From Pedobacter soli (GTDB lineage Bacteria > Bacteroidota > Bacteroidia > Sphingobacteriales > Sphingobacteriaceae): 64,000 bases of DNA. The DNA lies in assembly GCF_900101435.1 (NCBI RefSeq), contig NZ_FMZH01000007.1, positions 1 to 64,000 of the forward strand, given 5' to 3'. How positions within the stretch are numbered: position 1 is the stretch's first letter; every line of letters begins with the position of its first letter. Below the pieces are notes generated by a model that saw only the letters and a list, made by a program, of their open reading frames with translations, did no database searches and was not told the origin of the DNA. This document shows positions 44,560 to 53,213 of this stretch, piece by piece. Position numbers and translations under genes: made by a program.

Positions 44560-46374
44560 ATGAAAAAATACCTTACCCTCCTGCTCTTGTGCATAGGCCA
44601 TCAGCTCTATGCACAAAGCATAGATGTTACTCAGTTTGGTGCTAGCCCCAACAGCTTTGCCGATGCTACTGCAAGTGTTCAAAAGGCAATTGAATCAGCA
44701 AAAGGAAAAGTCAATACCCTGCTGAATTTTCCCAAAGGGAGATATGATTTCTGGCCCGATAGTGCTATTGAGACTCATTATTACATTTCAAACAGTTCAT
44801 CTGAAGTTGAGTTCCGGGTTAAAAAACAACGGGTGGGGCTGTACCTAAAAGATTTGAAAAACCTCACCATTGAAGGCAACGGATCTGTTTTTGTATTTCA
44901 CGGTAAAATGATTACCTGGGTAATTGATGGCAGCGAAAATATCCGGATCCAAAATCTTTCAGTCAACTATGAGCGCCCGGGCATGTCTGAAATGACCTTG
45001 CAGGAAATTACACCAACATTGGTTACTGCTAAAGTACATCCCGATAGCAGGTTTGCCATTATTGATGGCCATTTAGAATGGTATGGCGAAAAATGGATCA
45101 CTAAAAATCATCATGCAGTGCTGGTTAGGCCAACTGCAGGCACCTTGTTTTACAGTAACTGGGATGTTTTTGCCAAAAGTAAAGTTGTACAAATTGCACC
45201 AGATGTAGTGAAATTTACCGGCGATTTTTCCAGATTTAAAGCCCTTCCTGGCGATGTGCTGACCGTTAGAGATCGTTACCGCGATTACGTAGGGGCATTT
45301 CAAAACCGCTCTAAAAACATCAGTTTGCAAAACGTTAACATGTTTTCGATGCATGGTTTAGGCATTGTATCTCAATTTTGCGAAAACCTGCACTACGATA
45401 ATGTTGCCGTTGCACCAGAACCTGGGAGTGGCCGCGTAATTGCATCATCGGCCGATGGTATGCATTTTTCGGGTTGTAAAGGGCAGATTACACTTAATAA
45501 TTGCCGTTATAATGGCATGCATGATGATCCTGTTAATGTGCATGGTACACATTTAAAGGTGAGCGAAGTGGTATCACCCAATACTTTAAAGTTAAAATTT
45601 ATGCACCACCAGACTTATGGTTTTAATGCTTTTATTCCAGGCGATACTGTGGCTTATGTGCACAGCGCTGCATTACAGATTTTTGCACAGGGGGTAATTA
45701 AATCTGCCAAATTAATCTCCGAACGCGAAATGCTTGTAGAGCTCGAAAAGCCTTTTCCGGCCGGATTAAAAGTGGGTGATGCCTTAGAAAATGTAACCTG
45801 GACACCAGTCGTAAAGATTACCAATTGCAGGTTCGAAGGTACCATTTCTCGGGGTACGTTAATTACTACCAGGCGCAAAGTGCTGATCGAAAATAATGTC
45901 TACTACCGCACCGGCATGCAGGCTATTCTGATCGAAAATGATGCCATGGGCTGGTACGAATCTGGTCCGGTAACCGATGTAACCATTCGCAACAATCAGT
46001 TTATCGAATGTGGTTTTAATAGTGGGTCAGATAATTATGCGATCAAAATTAATCCCGAAAACAACGAGTGGGTTAAAAATTACTATGTCCATCGCAACAT
46101 CCGGATTGAAAATAATATCTTCAAACAATACGATTATCCGGTTTTATCGGCAAAGAGCACAAATGGAATCTTTTTTATCAATAACAAAATAGAAAAATCT
46201 GATTTTATGCCGGCTGGTAAAGCACGTGCAGCGTTAAATTTTTGGGGATGTACAGGTGTACAAATTAAAGGAAATCAATTTGTCGATGAAAAATCTGCGA
46301 TCCAATTGAAAGATATGGTTAAAAGCGATATCAAATCGGATATTAAATTCGAAGTTCCTTTAAAAAAGAATTAA
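44560..46374 (+). CDS. GH110-family alpha-1,3-galactosidase
   Basis: 604 aa, the usual family length. Signal peptide 1-19 (LYAQ). Right-handed parallel beta-helix: IDVTQFGASPNSFADATASVQ at the N-terminus, then ADGMHFSGCKGQITLNNCRYNG and MHDDPVNVHGTHL, the signature region of the family with its acidic residues. Repeating rungs follow (VTIRNNQFIECG, IRIENNIFKQYDYP, VQIKGNQF). Characterised members release alpha-1,3-linked galactose from blood-group-B antigen, and one subfamily also from the linear alpha-Gal epitope; which group this belongs to cannot be told by eye. It lies between the GH35 and GH95 genes, matching a B-antigen-type cascade. Confidence 0.88.
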   Translation: MKKYLTLLLLCIGHQLYAQSIDVTQFGASPNSFADATASVQKAIESAKGKVNTLLNFPKGRYDFWPDSAIETHYYISNSSSEVEFRVKKQRVGLYLKDLKNLTIEGNGSVFVFHGKMITWVIDGSENIRIQNLSVNYERPGMSEMTLQEITPTLVTAKVHPDSRFAIIDGHLEWYGEKWITKNHHAVLVRPTAGTLFYSNWDVFAKSKVVQIAPDVVKFTGDFSRFKALPGDVLTVRDRYRDYVGAFQNRSKNISLQNVNMFSMHGLGIVSQFCENLHYDNVAVAPEPGSGRVIASSADGMHFSGCKGQITLNNCRYNGMHDDPVNVHGTHLKVSEVVSPNTLKLKFMHHQTYGFNAFIPGDTVAYVHSAALQIFAQGVIKSAKLISEREMLVELEKPFPAGLKVGDALENVTWTPVVKITNCRFEGTISRGTLITTRRKVLIENNVYYRTGMQAILIENDAMGWYESGPVTDVTIRNNQFIECGFNSGSDNYAIKINPENNEWVKNYYVHRNIRIENNIFKQYDYPVLSAKSTNGIFFINNKIEKSDFMPAGKARAALNFWGCTGVQIKGNQFVDEKSAIQLKDMVKSDIKSDIKFEVPLKKN

Positions 46375-46470
46375 CTAAAGGCAGGATTTAGTTTAGCAAT
46401 TGGTTTAAACCATTGAAGATTAAAATTTTGTTTTTCTTTAACTTACGCCTTGATTCAACAGATTAACCAA

Positions 46471-48870
46471 ATGAAAATAAGATTTTTACTGAATTTACTT
46501 TGCATCGGTGCCTGCCTGAGTGTGCATGCACAGCAAAATAATGCGCTTAAACTCTGGTATACCAAACCGGCAACCCAGTTTGAAGAAGCTTTGCCACTCG
46601 GTAATGGTCGTTTGGGTGCCATGGTATATGGAGGTATTGAGAAAGAGCGGATTTCGCTCAACGATGCAACATTATGGTCTGGTGGATCAATAGATGCCGC
46701 CAAAATCAATCCAAATGCCCACCAATACCTACAGCCTGTACGCGATGCTTTATTTAATGAAGATTATAAAAAAGCTGATTCGCTGGTGCATTTTATGCAG
46801 GGGCCATATTCTGAAGCTTTTATGCCACTGGGTAACCTGTTTTTTAATTTAGCCCATAGCGGCAAGGTTTTCAGTTACAAGAGAGAACTCGATATTCAAA
46901 ATGCCGTGTCAAGAGTTAGCTATCAGGCCAACCAAACTACCTACACGCGCGAAACTTTTGCCTCACACCCACAGCAACTTATCATTTTCAGGTTAACCGC
47001 TTCCGGAAAGGACAAACTCAATTTCTCCTGCAATTTCGATAGTAAACTGTTAGCTAAAAGTTTGGTTAAACAAGGTATGCTGGTACTTAAAGGTTGGGCG
47101 CCGGTACATACTGAGCCCAATTACCGCGGCAATATAGCTAACGCAGTAGTAAACGATACAGTAAATGCCATGCGCTTTGTTTCCATGCTGAAAGTGTTAA
47201 AAACTAATGGTAAACAGGTTTTGAAAGATAGTACTTTAACTATTAAAGGCGCAACAGAAGTGGTTTTAGCCCTTTCTATGGCAACCAGTTACAACGGTGT
47301 GGATAAGAATCCCGGAACAGCAGGTAAGGATGAAAATGCGATAGCAGCTGCTTACCTTAAAAACGTTGTCAATCGCAATTACGAAAGCATTAAAACTGCT
47401 CATCAGGTCGATTTCAGGAATTATTTTGACCGGGTATCGTTACAGCTGGGAGATACCGAGAACGAAAAATTAAGCACTGTAGACCGGCTTAACCGTTTTG
47501 CCTCTGGTAAAACCGATAACAGTTTAATTGCTTTGTTTTACCAGTACAGCCGTTATTTGTTAATCAGCTCGTCACGTATGGGCGGCCTTCCAGCAAATTT
47601 ACAAGGCATTTGGAACGAATCGGTACGACCGCCCTGGAGCAGTAATTACACCACCAATATTAATGCACAAATGAACTACTGGGGGGCAGAAACAGGTAAT
47701 CTATCCGAAATGCATCAGCCCTTGCTTGATTTTATTGGTCGTTTGGCTGGGCCAGGTTCCATTACTGCAAAAAACTTTTACAATGCCGGGGGCTGGGTAT
47801 GTCACCACAACAGCAGCATGTGGGCCATGACTAACCCCGTGGGCGATAGTGGTGAGGGCGATCCCTGCTGGGCCAACTGGCCAATGGGAGGTACCTGGTT
47901 AAGTACCCATTTGTGGGAGCATTACGCATTTACACGCGATCAGAATTTCTTAAAGCAACAGGCTTATCCCTTAATGAAAGGTGCGGTACAGTTTTGCCTC
48001 GATTTTTTAACTACCGACAAAAAAGGTTATCTCGTAACGGCACCTTCCACTTCGCCCGAGAATGTTTACATCAACGATAAAGGCTACGCAGGTCAGACTT
48101 TGTACGGTAGTACTGCCGATATGGCCATGATTAGGGAGCTATTTACCGATTATTTGAAATCTGCCGACTTATTAAAAGTTGATGAAGCGCTTCAAATCAA
48201 AGTAAAACAAGCCATGGCAAAGCTTTACCCTTATCAGATTGGTAAAAAAGGAAATTTGCAGGAATGGTATCATGATTGGGAAGATCGTGAGCCACACCAC
48301 AGACATTTATCGCACCTGTTTTCGGCTTATCCGGGTTATAGCATCACCACTTCCGAAACACCAAAACTGGCCGATGCCGTACGTAAATCGCTCGAATTGC
48401 GCACCAATGAAGGTACAGGCTGGGCCATCACCTGGCGGATAAACCTATGGGCAAGGATGCAAAATGCCGAACGGGCTTACGATGCAGTGAAAAAATTAAT
48501 GCGCTTTGTAGGTAAGGATGCAGCCATCAAATATGGGGGTGGCGGTATTTATGCTAATTTGTTTGGTGCCCATCCACCTTTCCAGATTGATGGAAACTTT
48601 GGTGGTGGGGCAGGCATAGCCGAAATGCTGCTCCAAAGTCATCAGGGCTACATTGAACTATTGCCAGCCTTACCTATAGAGTGGAAATCTGGTGCCGTTA
48701 AAGGTTTGGTAGCGAGAGGGAATTTTGTAATAGATATGAGTTGGAAAGACGGAAAATTAACTAACACCAGCATACTTTCGCGTAAAGGTGGTAATTGTAA
48801 AATCAGCTATATGGGTAAAACCAAAGTATTGAGCACCCAACCCGGTAAAAATTATCTGGTGAAATTTTAA
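46471..48870 (+). CDS. GH95-family alpha-L-fucosidase-like enzyme
   Basis: 799 aa from the ATG at 46471 (signal peptide MKIRFLLNLLCIGACLSVHAQ); a TTG 21 bases upstream is also in frame but less likely. Family order is complete: N-terminal beta domain beginning LKLWYTKPATQFEEALPLGNGRLGAMVYGG, linker, (alpha/alpha)6 barrel with GLPANLQGIWNE, VTAPSTSPENVY, and the C-terminal DGNFGGGAGIAEMLLQS. Known enzymes invert alpha-1,2-fucosyl (some alpha-L-galactosyl) linkages. In this operon it would remove the Fuc alpha-1,2 from H-type glycans left after alpha-1,3-Gal removal. A terminator follows at 48978. Family is secure; linkage is inferred. Confidence 0.9.
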   Translation: MKIRFLLNLLCIGACLSVHAQQNNALKLWYTKPATQFEEALPLGNGRLGAMVYGGIEKERISLNDATLWSGGSIDAAKINPNAHQYLQPVRDALFNEDYKKADSLVHFMQGPYSEAFMPLGNLFFNLAHSGKVFSYKRELDIQNAVSRVSYQANQTTYTRETFASHPQQLIIFRLTASGKDKLNFSCNFDSKLLAKSLVKQGMLVLKGWAPVHTEPNYRGNIANAVVNDTVNAMRFVSMLKVLKTNGKQVLKDSTLTIKGATEVVLALSMATSYNGVDKNPGTAGKDENAIAAAYLKNVVNRNYESIKTAHQVDFRNYFDRVSLQLGDTENEKLSTVDRLNRFASGKTDNSLIALFYQYSRYLLISSSRMGGLPANLQGIWNESVRPPWSSNYTTNINAQMNYWGAETGNLSEMHQPLLDFIGRLAGPGSITAKNFYNAGGWVCHHNSSMWAMTNPVGDSGEGDPCWANWPMGGTWLSTHLWEHYAFTRDQNFLKQQAYPLMKGAVQFCLDFLTTDKKGYLVTAPSTSPENVYINDKGYAGQTLYGSTADMAMIRELFTDYLKSADLLKVDEALQIKVKQAMAKLYPYQIGKKGNLQEWYHDWEDREPHHRHLSHLFSAYPGYSITTSETPKLADAVRKSLELRTNEGTGWAITWRINLWARMQNAERAYDAVKKLMRFVGKDAAIKYGGGGIYANLFGAHPPFQIDGNFGGGAGIAEMLLQSHQGYIELLPALPIEWKSGAVKGLVARGNFVIDMSWKDGKLTNTSILSRKGGNCKISYMGKTKVLSTQPGKNYLVKF

Positions 48871-48977
48871 AGCTGGGGCGGTTAAAAAACTCCGGCGAAA
48901 TAACATCGCTTTGTCCCGGCTACCGTTTTGAAGAAGCTTTGTTTAAATTTAATGATGTTTAAATAATTAGGCATAAA

Positions 48978-49016
48978 AAAGCCGGGAATATTTCTATTTC
49001 CGGCTTTAATTTTTTC
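48978..49016 (+). terminator. Rho-independent terminator of PUL3
   Basis: AAAGCCGGGAA (48978-48988) pairs with TTTCCGGCTTT (48997-49007), one G-T pair, followed by AATTTTTTC. It ends the GH35-GH110-GH95 transcript about 107 bases after the last stop codon. The stretch 48871-49290 holds otherwise only the opposite-strand terminator and repeat described separately. Confidence 0.8.
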
Positions 49017-49163
49017 CTGCGGAGCTAGGGTTATGTGTATTGCATCTCCAGTGGTCTCCAAAGGGGAGGATTCACAAAACGAAGCATTCGTTACACTCAT
49101 CTTATTGTTTCCCGGTTTTCCATTTAAAGCTGCGCCTTGGTGAAAAGTCTGGAAAACAAAAAA

Positions 49164-49179
49164 CCCGACTATCGTCGGG
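49164..49179 (-). terminator. Terminator of the first DUF4143 ATPase gene
   Basis: CCCGAC (49164-49169), loop TATC, GTCGGG (49174-49179). Read on the minus strand the stem is followed by TTTTTTG. It lies just past repeat copy A, downstream of the ATPase gene. Confidence 0.7.
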
Positions 49180-49191
49180 CTTCGTTTTTTT

Positions 49192-49260
49192 TGGCGGGGA
49201 TGATGGGATTCCATTGCAACACTTAAAGGGTATTTTCTTGATTTTGAAAGATATTTACTT
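49192..49260 (-). repeat. tRNA-3'-end-like tail repeat, copy A
   Basis: About 69 bases downstream of the first ATPase gene. Copies occur at 57797-57865 (B, first 33 bases 29 identical) and 55978-56046 (C, weaker). Read on the minus strand each ends in CCC-ATCATCCCCGCCA or CTTCTTCCCCGCCA, like a tRNA acceptor arm with CCA, and all three keep one frame giving KC[CS]NG-x-x-SSPP. Each is followed by a hairpin terminator. It may be an integration scar at a tRNA end or the relic of an ORF tail. Confidence 0.6.
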
Positions 49261-49290
49261 CAAATAGTAAGACACTTAATCTCGTTGTTG

Positions 49291-50499
49291 CTACCTTAGC
49301 AAATATTCATGGGCAGGAATAACATGAATGACCTTTCCATTTTTTTCGAATTGATCTTTTTGTGAAATGGTGACTAAAGTTCCTTCTTCTATATTAAATA
49401 ATTCCAATGCTTCAATCATTCCATTGAGTTCTCTGTCTAAATTATCTGGGTTTAATTCATAACATACCTGAATGGCCTGATGAAAAGCTCCATTTTTAAA
49501 TGTAATAAAATCACATTCTCCTTTTTCTGAAAAATAATAAATCTCTTTATAAGTTCGGCGAAGATGCAAAAAAATGAGGTTTTCGAATTTACGCCCATTG
49601 TCTTCGGTAAAAGATCCTGAGTTGACATTGACGAGACCAGTATCAATCGCATATACTTTCCTCGGGTTTGCAATTTGTTTTTTTAGAGAGTAGCTAAACT
49701 TAGGTACAAAATGCAATAAATAGGAATATTCCATATGTGACAAATATTCCAAGACGGTACTGGTAGCACCTACTTCAAAAATGTTTTTAAGCTTATTACC
49801 CGATACGGGTTTTCCGACATTTGAAATTAAATACTGGGCCAGGCGCCGGAGTGTTCTGATGTCTTTGATACTGTAACGCACTGCGATATCACGAATCAGT
49901 ATGTCTTCAAAAAGATGGTTTAGAATATCGTCGGTTCTTTCTTTAATGTATTCTGGAAAGCCACCGATTGTCAAATAGTTAATTAGCGATTCGGCTGAAG
50001 GCTTTAATTTCTGATGGGAGATAAATTCGTGATAGGAAAATGGGAATAACTCTTTAGTAATGTGCCTTCCTGTAAGTTTAGTTCCTAGTTCTCTACTTAA
50101 CAGTGAGGCATTTGAGCCGGTGACAACAATCTTATAACCTTCGTCTAATTTTTGCCGAACATATCTTTCCCATTCGGGAATAATTTGGATCTCATCAAAC
50201 ATCAGAACAGAGAGTTTTTGTTCTCTGATCAATTCGTCTAACCTTAGGAAATCCTTGTTTTCAAATTCATATAGCCTGGGATCTTCAAAATTGAGGTATA
50301 GTGCTCCGGGATATTTACTGCTTAACAACTGAAATAGTAAAGTGCTTTTTCCACATCTTCTTATTCCTGATACAATAAGGGCATGTGAAGCTAAATTTGG
50401 CAGTAGTGGTAGCGCATCTCTTTTTAGCCCTGTATCCTTGTTCGCTATATTTAGCCTTTGTGCCTGGATAATCTGATCGAGGATATTTTGAAGTATCAT
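49291..50499 (-). CDS. AAA-type ATPase with DUF4143 domain (first copy)
   Basis: 402 aa from the ATG at 50499 (the frame runs upstream to 50550, but this crosses the promoter palindrome). N-terminal P-loop domain: Walker A GIRRCGKSTLL, Walker B LSVLMFDEIQ, sensor VVTGSNASLL, and the arginine-rich LTGRHITKELFPFSYHEF segment. A winged-helix DUF4143 region follows (VGKPVSGNKLKNIFEVG). The C-terminus resembles a PD-(D/E)xK nuclease core (ECDFITFKNG), but where active relatives have ExK it reads QVC, so cleavage is unlikely. Function of the family is unsettled; it is often in many copies and in accessory DNA. Monocistronic, with its own promoter palindrome and terminator. Confidence 0.85.
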   Translation of the reverse strand: MILQNILDQIIQAQRLNIANKDTGLKRDALPLLPNLASHALIVSGIRRCGKSTLLFQLLSSKYPGALYLNFEDPRLYEFENKDFLRLDELIREQKLSVLMFDEIQIIPEWERYVRQKLDEGYKIVVTGSNASLLSRELGTKLTGRHITKELFPFSYHEFISHQKLKPSAESLINYLTIGGFPEYIKERTDDILNHLFEDILIRDIAVRYSIKDIRTLRRLAQYLISNVGKPVSGNKLKNIFEVGATSTVLEYLSHMEYSYLLHFVPKFSYSLKKQIANPRKVYAIDTGLVNVNSGSFTEDNGRKFENLIFLHLRRTYKEIYYFSEKGECDFITFKNGAFHQAIQVCYELNPDNLDRELNGMIEALELFNIEEGTLVTISQKDQFEKNGKVIHVIPAHEYLLR

Positions 50500-50519
50500 A
50501 AAAAAAAAAGTGTTTGACA

Positions 50520-50565
50520 CAAAACTACAATAGTTTTGTTTAATAAACAAAACTATTGTAGTTTT
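50520..50565 (-). promoter_or_regulatory. Promoter inside a 22-bp perfect inverted repeat, ATPase gene
   Basis: Arms 50521-50542 and 50544-50565 are exact reverse complements with one base between. Each arm itself contains the smaller palindrome AAAACTA-nnn-TAGTTTT. Read leftward, the repeat holds TTTG (50551-50548), 20 bases, then TAGTTTTG (50527-50520), an exact match to the Bacteroidota promoter, 21 bases before the ATPase ATG. A repressor dimer on the palindrome would block this promoter; autoregulation is plausible. Confidence 0.7.
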
Positions 50566-50771
50566 TGAATGAAATGTCTGTCATAAAATTGAATATTCTA
50601 TCTGGGTAAGTAAAAATGAAGGAGAGCGGTCTTTTTAGTCCTCAAAGGATTTAAATTCGTGCTTAAATTGTACATTTCGACAAAACTGGTTCTTCCCCAA
50701 TTTTGGTCTGCCATCCGTTTTGTCTAACGTTCTGGCTAAAAGTGCCTCAATTTGAGGAAGAGGCATGAGCC

Positions 50772-51953
50772 TTATCCAGGTAATTCAACCTCAAAACACG
50801 TCCGCTCATTAATAGAAGAAACGCTGATGAATCCGCCATGTGCCCGTGCAATTTCACTTGCAATATATAGTCCCAGGCCAAGCCCCTGCTGGCCGGGCTG
50901 GACTTTACCCCTGGAAAATGGCTTGAACAAATGCGGCAAGATGTTTTTAGGGATCGGGGTTCCGTCATTCGAGATTTTAATCAGATAACCTTTTTCTTGT
51001 TGAGTGAAATCAATAGCTATTGGTTTTCCTTTGCTGCCATGGGTGATCGCATTTGAGAGTATGTTAGAAATTAACTGCGCTATACGCTTGTTATCTACTA
51101 CCGGAATGTCTGTGTAGGTAATATTTTTGTTGATGATTATATCTGGCCATGCCATCTTAAGTTCTGTGATTACCTGTTCGATAGTTTCCTCCAGGCTGAG
51201 ATGGTTATCGTAGTTGAGGACAATACCTGAGCCCAGTTTTCCGCTAGCGAAGTCTAAAATGTTATCGATCAGCCCGCGTGTACGAACAGCCGCATCGCTG
51301 ATGATCTGCGCTAGACGCTGATTCCGCTCATCTAAGTTTCCTTTTAACTGAAGTTGAACTGCGCTTGAGATGGCGCTTACCGGATTTCTGAGGTCATGGC
51401 CTAGCATCGCAATGAATTGCTCCCGGAGTTCGGCCTCGTTTCGTTCTTTGGCAATGGTACGATCCCTATCAGCAAGCTGCTCCTGAGAATCCAAGTGAAA
51501 GCCGATAAGTTCAGCAAACAGTTTAAGGGTATTAACCACTTTGGGATTATTTACTTTTGCTGGAACGCGGTCAATGGCACATAATGTTCCGAAAAAAGAT
51601 CCGTTTTTTAATATGATCGGTACAGAAATATAGCTTTGAAGGCCATATATTTTTGGGGTATGATGATCTTTATATAAGGGGTCTTGGTCAACTTGATCAA
51701 TAACGACTACCTGCCGATGCTGCATGATTTCATTACAGATCGTCGTTTCTAGTTTCAGTTCGCCACCGGCATGAAGGCCAAAGCCTATTTTATCCAGTGT
51801 AGCACATGCGACCCAGGAAAATTCATCAACCCTGGCGATGGCTGCAAATCCCATTCCCGTGGTCTCACAGGCCAGCTCTAGAATATGGTTTACGGAAGGG
51901 ATGTTGGATACTCGCTCAATATCCTTCAAAATGTGTTTTCCTGGATTGCTCAT
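50772..51953 (-). CDS. GAF-domain sensor histidine kinase
   Basis: 393 aa, cytoplasmic (no membrane helix or signal). GAF domain about 15-155 (SYISVPIILKNGSFFGTLCAIDR), short coiled segment, HisKA with phospho-acceptor His186 in MLGHDLRNPVSA, then HATPase with N-box QLISNILSNAITHG, and G-boxes ISNDGTPIP and GQQGLGLGLYIA. It would bind a small ligand or respond to redox/light-like cues through GAF and phosphorylate a separate regulator. No response regulator is adjacent; the lone receiver domain at 54730 on the same strand is a candidate partner. An imperfectly interrupted 12-bp hairpin precedes it at 52004. Family certain, signal unknown. Confidence 0.9.
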   Translation of the reverse strand: MSNPGKHILKDIERVSNIPSVNHILELACETTGMGFAAIARVDEFSWVACATLDKIGFGLHAGGELKLETTICNEIMQHRQVVVIDQVDQDPLYKDHHTPKIYGLQSYISVPIILKNGSFFGTLCAIDRVPAKVNNPKVVNTLKLFAELIGFHLDSQEQLADRDRTIAKERNEAELREQFIAMLGHDLRNPVSAISSAVQLQLKGNLDERNQRLAQIISDAAVRTRGLIDNILDFASGKLGSGIVLNYDNHLSLEETIEQVITELKMAWPDIIINKNITYTDIPVVDNKRIAQLISNILSNAITHGSKGKPIAIDFTQQEKGYLIKISNDGTPIPKNILPHLFKPFSRGKVQPGQQGLGLGLYIASEIARAHGGFISVSSINERTCFEVELPG

Positions 51954-52003
51954 TAAATATTCTGGCCGGTTTTGGTGTAAATTTAGAAAAAATCAGTTAA
52001 CCA

Positions 52004-52048
52004 TTAGTGCCTGGTCTGTCCTGGAACAGTAATGTTACCAGGCACTAA
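52004..52048 (-). repeat. Perfect 12-bp inverted repeat upstream of the histidine kinase gene
   Basis: TTAGTGCCTGGT (52004-52015) and ACCAGGCACTAA (52037-52048) pair fully around 21 bases that hold an inner CTGT/ACAG stem. It lies 50-95 bases upstream of the kinase start, in its leader or promoter. On the minus strand the sequence after it has TGATTTTTTC, so attenuation is possible. The remainder of 51954-52329 shows nothing else I recognise. Confidence 0.55.
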
Positions 52049-52329
52049 AATACTTTGAGAAAACTAGCCCTGGGGGTTATCATCTGCCGGCAGTGTTTGA
52101 CTTGGACAGGATTTACTAGCTTCACTGGATTAATGATTACATAATAAAGGGTGAGGTTAATTTTTTACTTACAGGCCCGTGCCTACTACCATTTGTGGGA
52201 AACTAAATCATTTTAAATAAGAACAATCCATTTAATTAGACTACATTAGAATGTTCACGATATTTTTTTGCCCTCTTATCATCGTTGTTCAATTATTCTC
52301 CTACTACCTCACTGTTTTAATATTTAGCT

Positions 52330-52623
52330 ATGGAAAATCTCACCGAAGAGCAAAAGGTAATCGCTTTTGTAGACAAAATAATACTGGAATGGCCGGATAT
52401 TTTTGATCGTTTCTGCTTTAAAAATAAGCATGTTATCTACATCCACTTCCTCAAACAGGCCTCTTCCAAGACCTTCATCCATACCCTTTTCCCTAAAATG
52501 GGAATGTTTGTTGACTTTAAATCTGAGATACAACTTGTTTTCCTGAATAAAGTTCATAGCAGCGAACTGACGATTATCGTTAATGACAAGCTGTCGGAGA
52601 CCTGCTGGAATGTGGTATGTTAG
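52330..52623 (+). CDS. Hypothetical protein, 97 aa
   Basis: Small cytoplasmic protein with a mixed helix/strand profile: helix EEQKVIAFVDKIILEWPDIFDRF, then alternating strands (KHVIYIHFLKQ, MFVDFKSEIQLVFL, SELTIIVND). No signal, metal site or known motif. It ends with Cys-Trp and Cys (ETCWNVVC). The ATG at 52330 has no obvious ribosome-binding site, as is usual here. The gene next to it (52764) is also small and rightward, with a 140-base gap, so they are likely separate. Whether it is expressed is uncertain; the coding phrase looks natural. Confidence 0.5.
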   Translation: MENLTEEQKVIAFVDKIILEWPDIFDRFCFKNKHVIYIHFLKQASSKTFIHTLFPKMGMFVDFKSEIQLVFLNKVHSSELTIIVNDKLSETCWNVVC

Positions 52624-52763
52624 ATCAATATGAGACCTTCAGGGTAGCTGTAATTTTCCAGGCTATTGATGTGCCCGGGTGCGCCATTGATAGAGCAGAA
52701 TGTTTAAAAGGCCTCAAGAGTTTCCCTCTTTAGCATATTTTTCAAAAAACAAATTTGTTCCGC

Positions 52764-53042
52764 ATGGCAATAATATTTCAAACTCTATCTATTGGAGACG
52801 CCCATATCAGGTTAGCTGTAGTGACCGATCCTTTTCAGGCCGATTTATGGGTATACCGCGTCTCTTCAATTAAAACCGCGCATGGTGAGTGTTACTGGTT
52901 TATCACTCCGGATAAACAAGATGCAACCTTTCTAGTTTATTTTACCTCGGCAGACAGCGCGCAGGTGAAAGTCTATTTTACCAGCAATTACGAGGATGCC
53001 GGGTGGCAAAATGAAAGTCTCTTCAGGGGGAAATTTGGGTAA
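52764..53042 (+). CDS. DUF6150-like small protein
   Basis: 92 aa from the ATG at 52764 (a TTG nine bases earlier is in frame but poor). The whole protein is short beta-strand units: ADLWVYRVSS, GECYWFITPDKQDATFLVYFTS, SAQVKVYFTSNYEDAGW, ending LFRGKFG. This alternation of VYRVSS / VYFTS with the closing AGW...GKFG resembles DUF6150-type proteins; the family has no known function. No signal peptide, so probably cytoplasmic. It is flanked by the 97-aa hypothetical gene and the cold-shock gene, the latter with its own promoter. The family name is a recollection, not a search result. Confidence 0.55.
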   Translation: MAIIFQTLSIGDAHIRLAVVTDPFQADLWVYRVSSIKTAHGECYWFITPDKQDATFLVYFTSADSAQVKVYFTSNYEDAGWQNESLFRGKFG

Positions 53043-53163
53043 ATACAATCTGTTGTTCAATTATTTATATCCAGAGAGATCAACCTTAAGGAGCGACTAG
53101 AGCTGATTAATGTGCGCTGATCTTGTTAAGATGCCTGCTCTGATCGGCTTAAAAATATAACTT

Positions 53164-53193
53164 TTTGATTTTCAATATATTTATGTATATTTG
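53164..53193 (+). promoter_or_regulatory. Promoter of the cold-shock gene
   Basis: TTTG (53164-53167), 18 bases, TATATTTG (53186-53193): an exact match to the Bacteroidota consensus at both boxes. The transcript should begin near 53200, leaving only about 14 bases before the ATG at 53214. That leaves no room for the long thermosensing leader known from E. coli cspA. Confidence 0.75.
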
Positions 53194-53213
53194 AAGACAT
53201 TAAAAAAGAAATA

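Noticed and set aside
48882..49214. 110-codon minus-strand frame beginning MESHHPRQ
   Set aside because: Its start is made of the tail repeat and it runs through two terminator hairpins; no family features.
53043..53213. Possible cold-shock thermosensor leader
   Set aside because: The exact promoter match at 53164-53193 predicts a leader of about 14 bases, too short for such an RNA.
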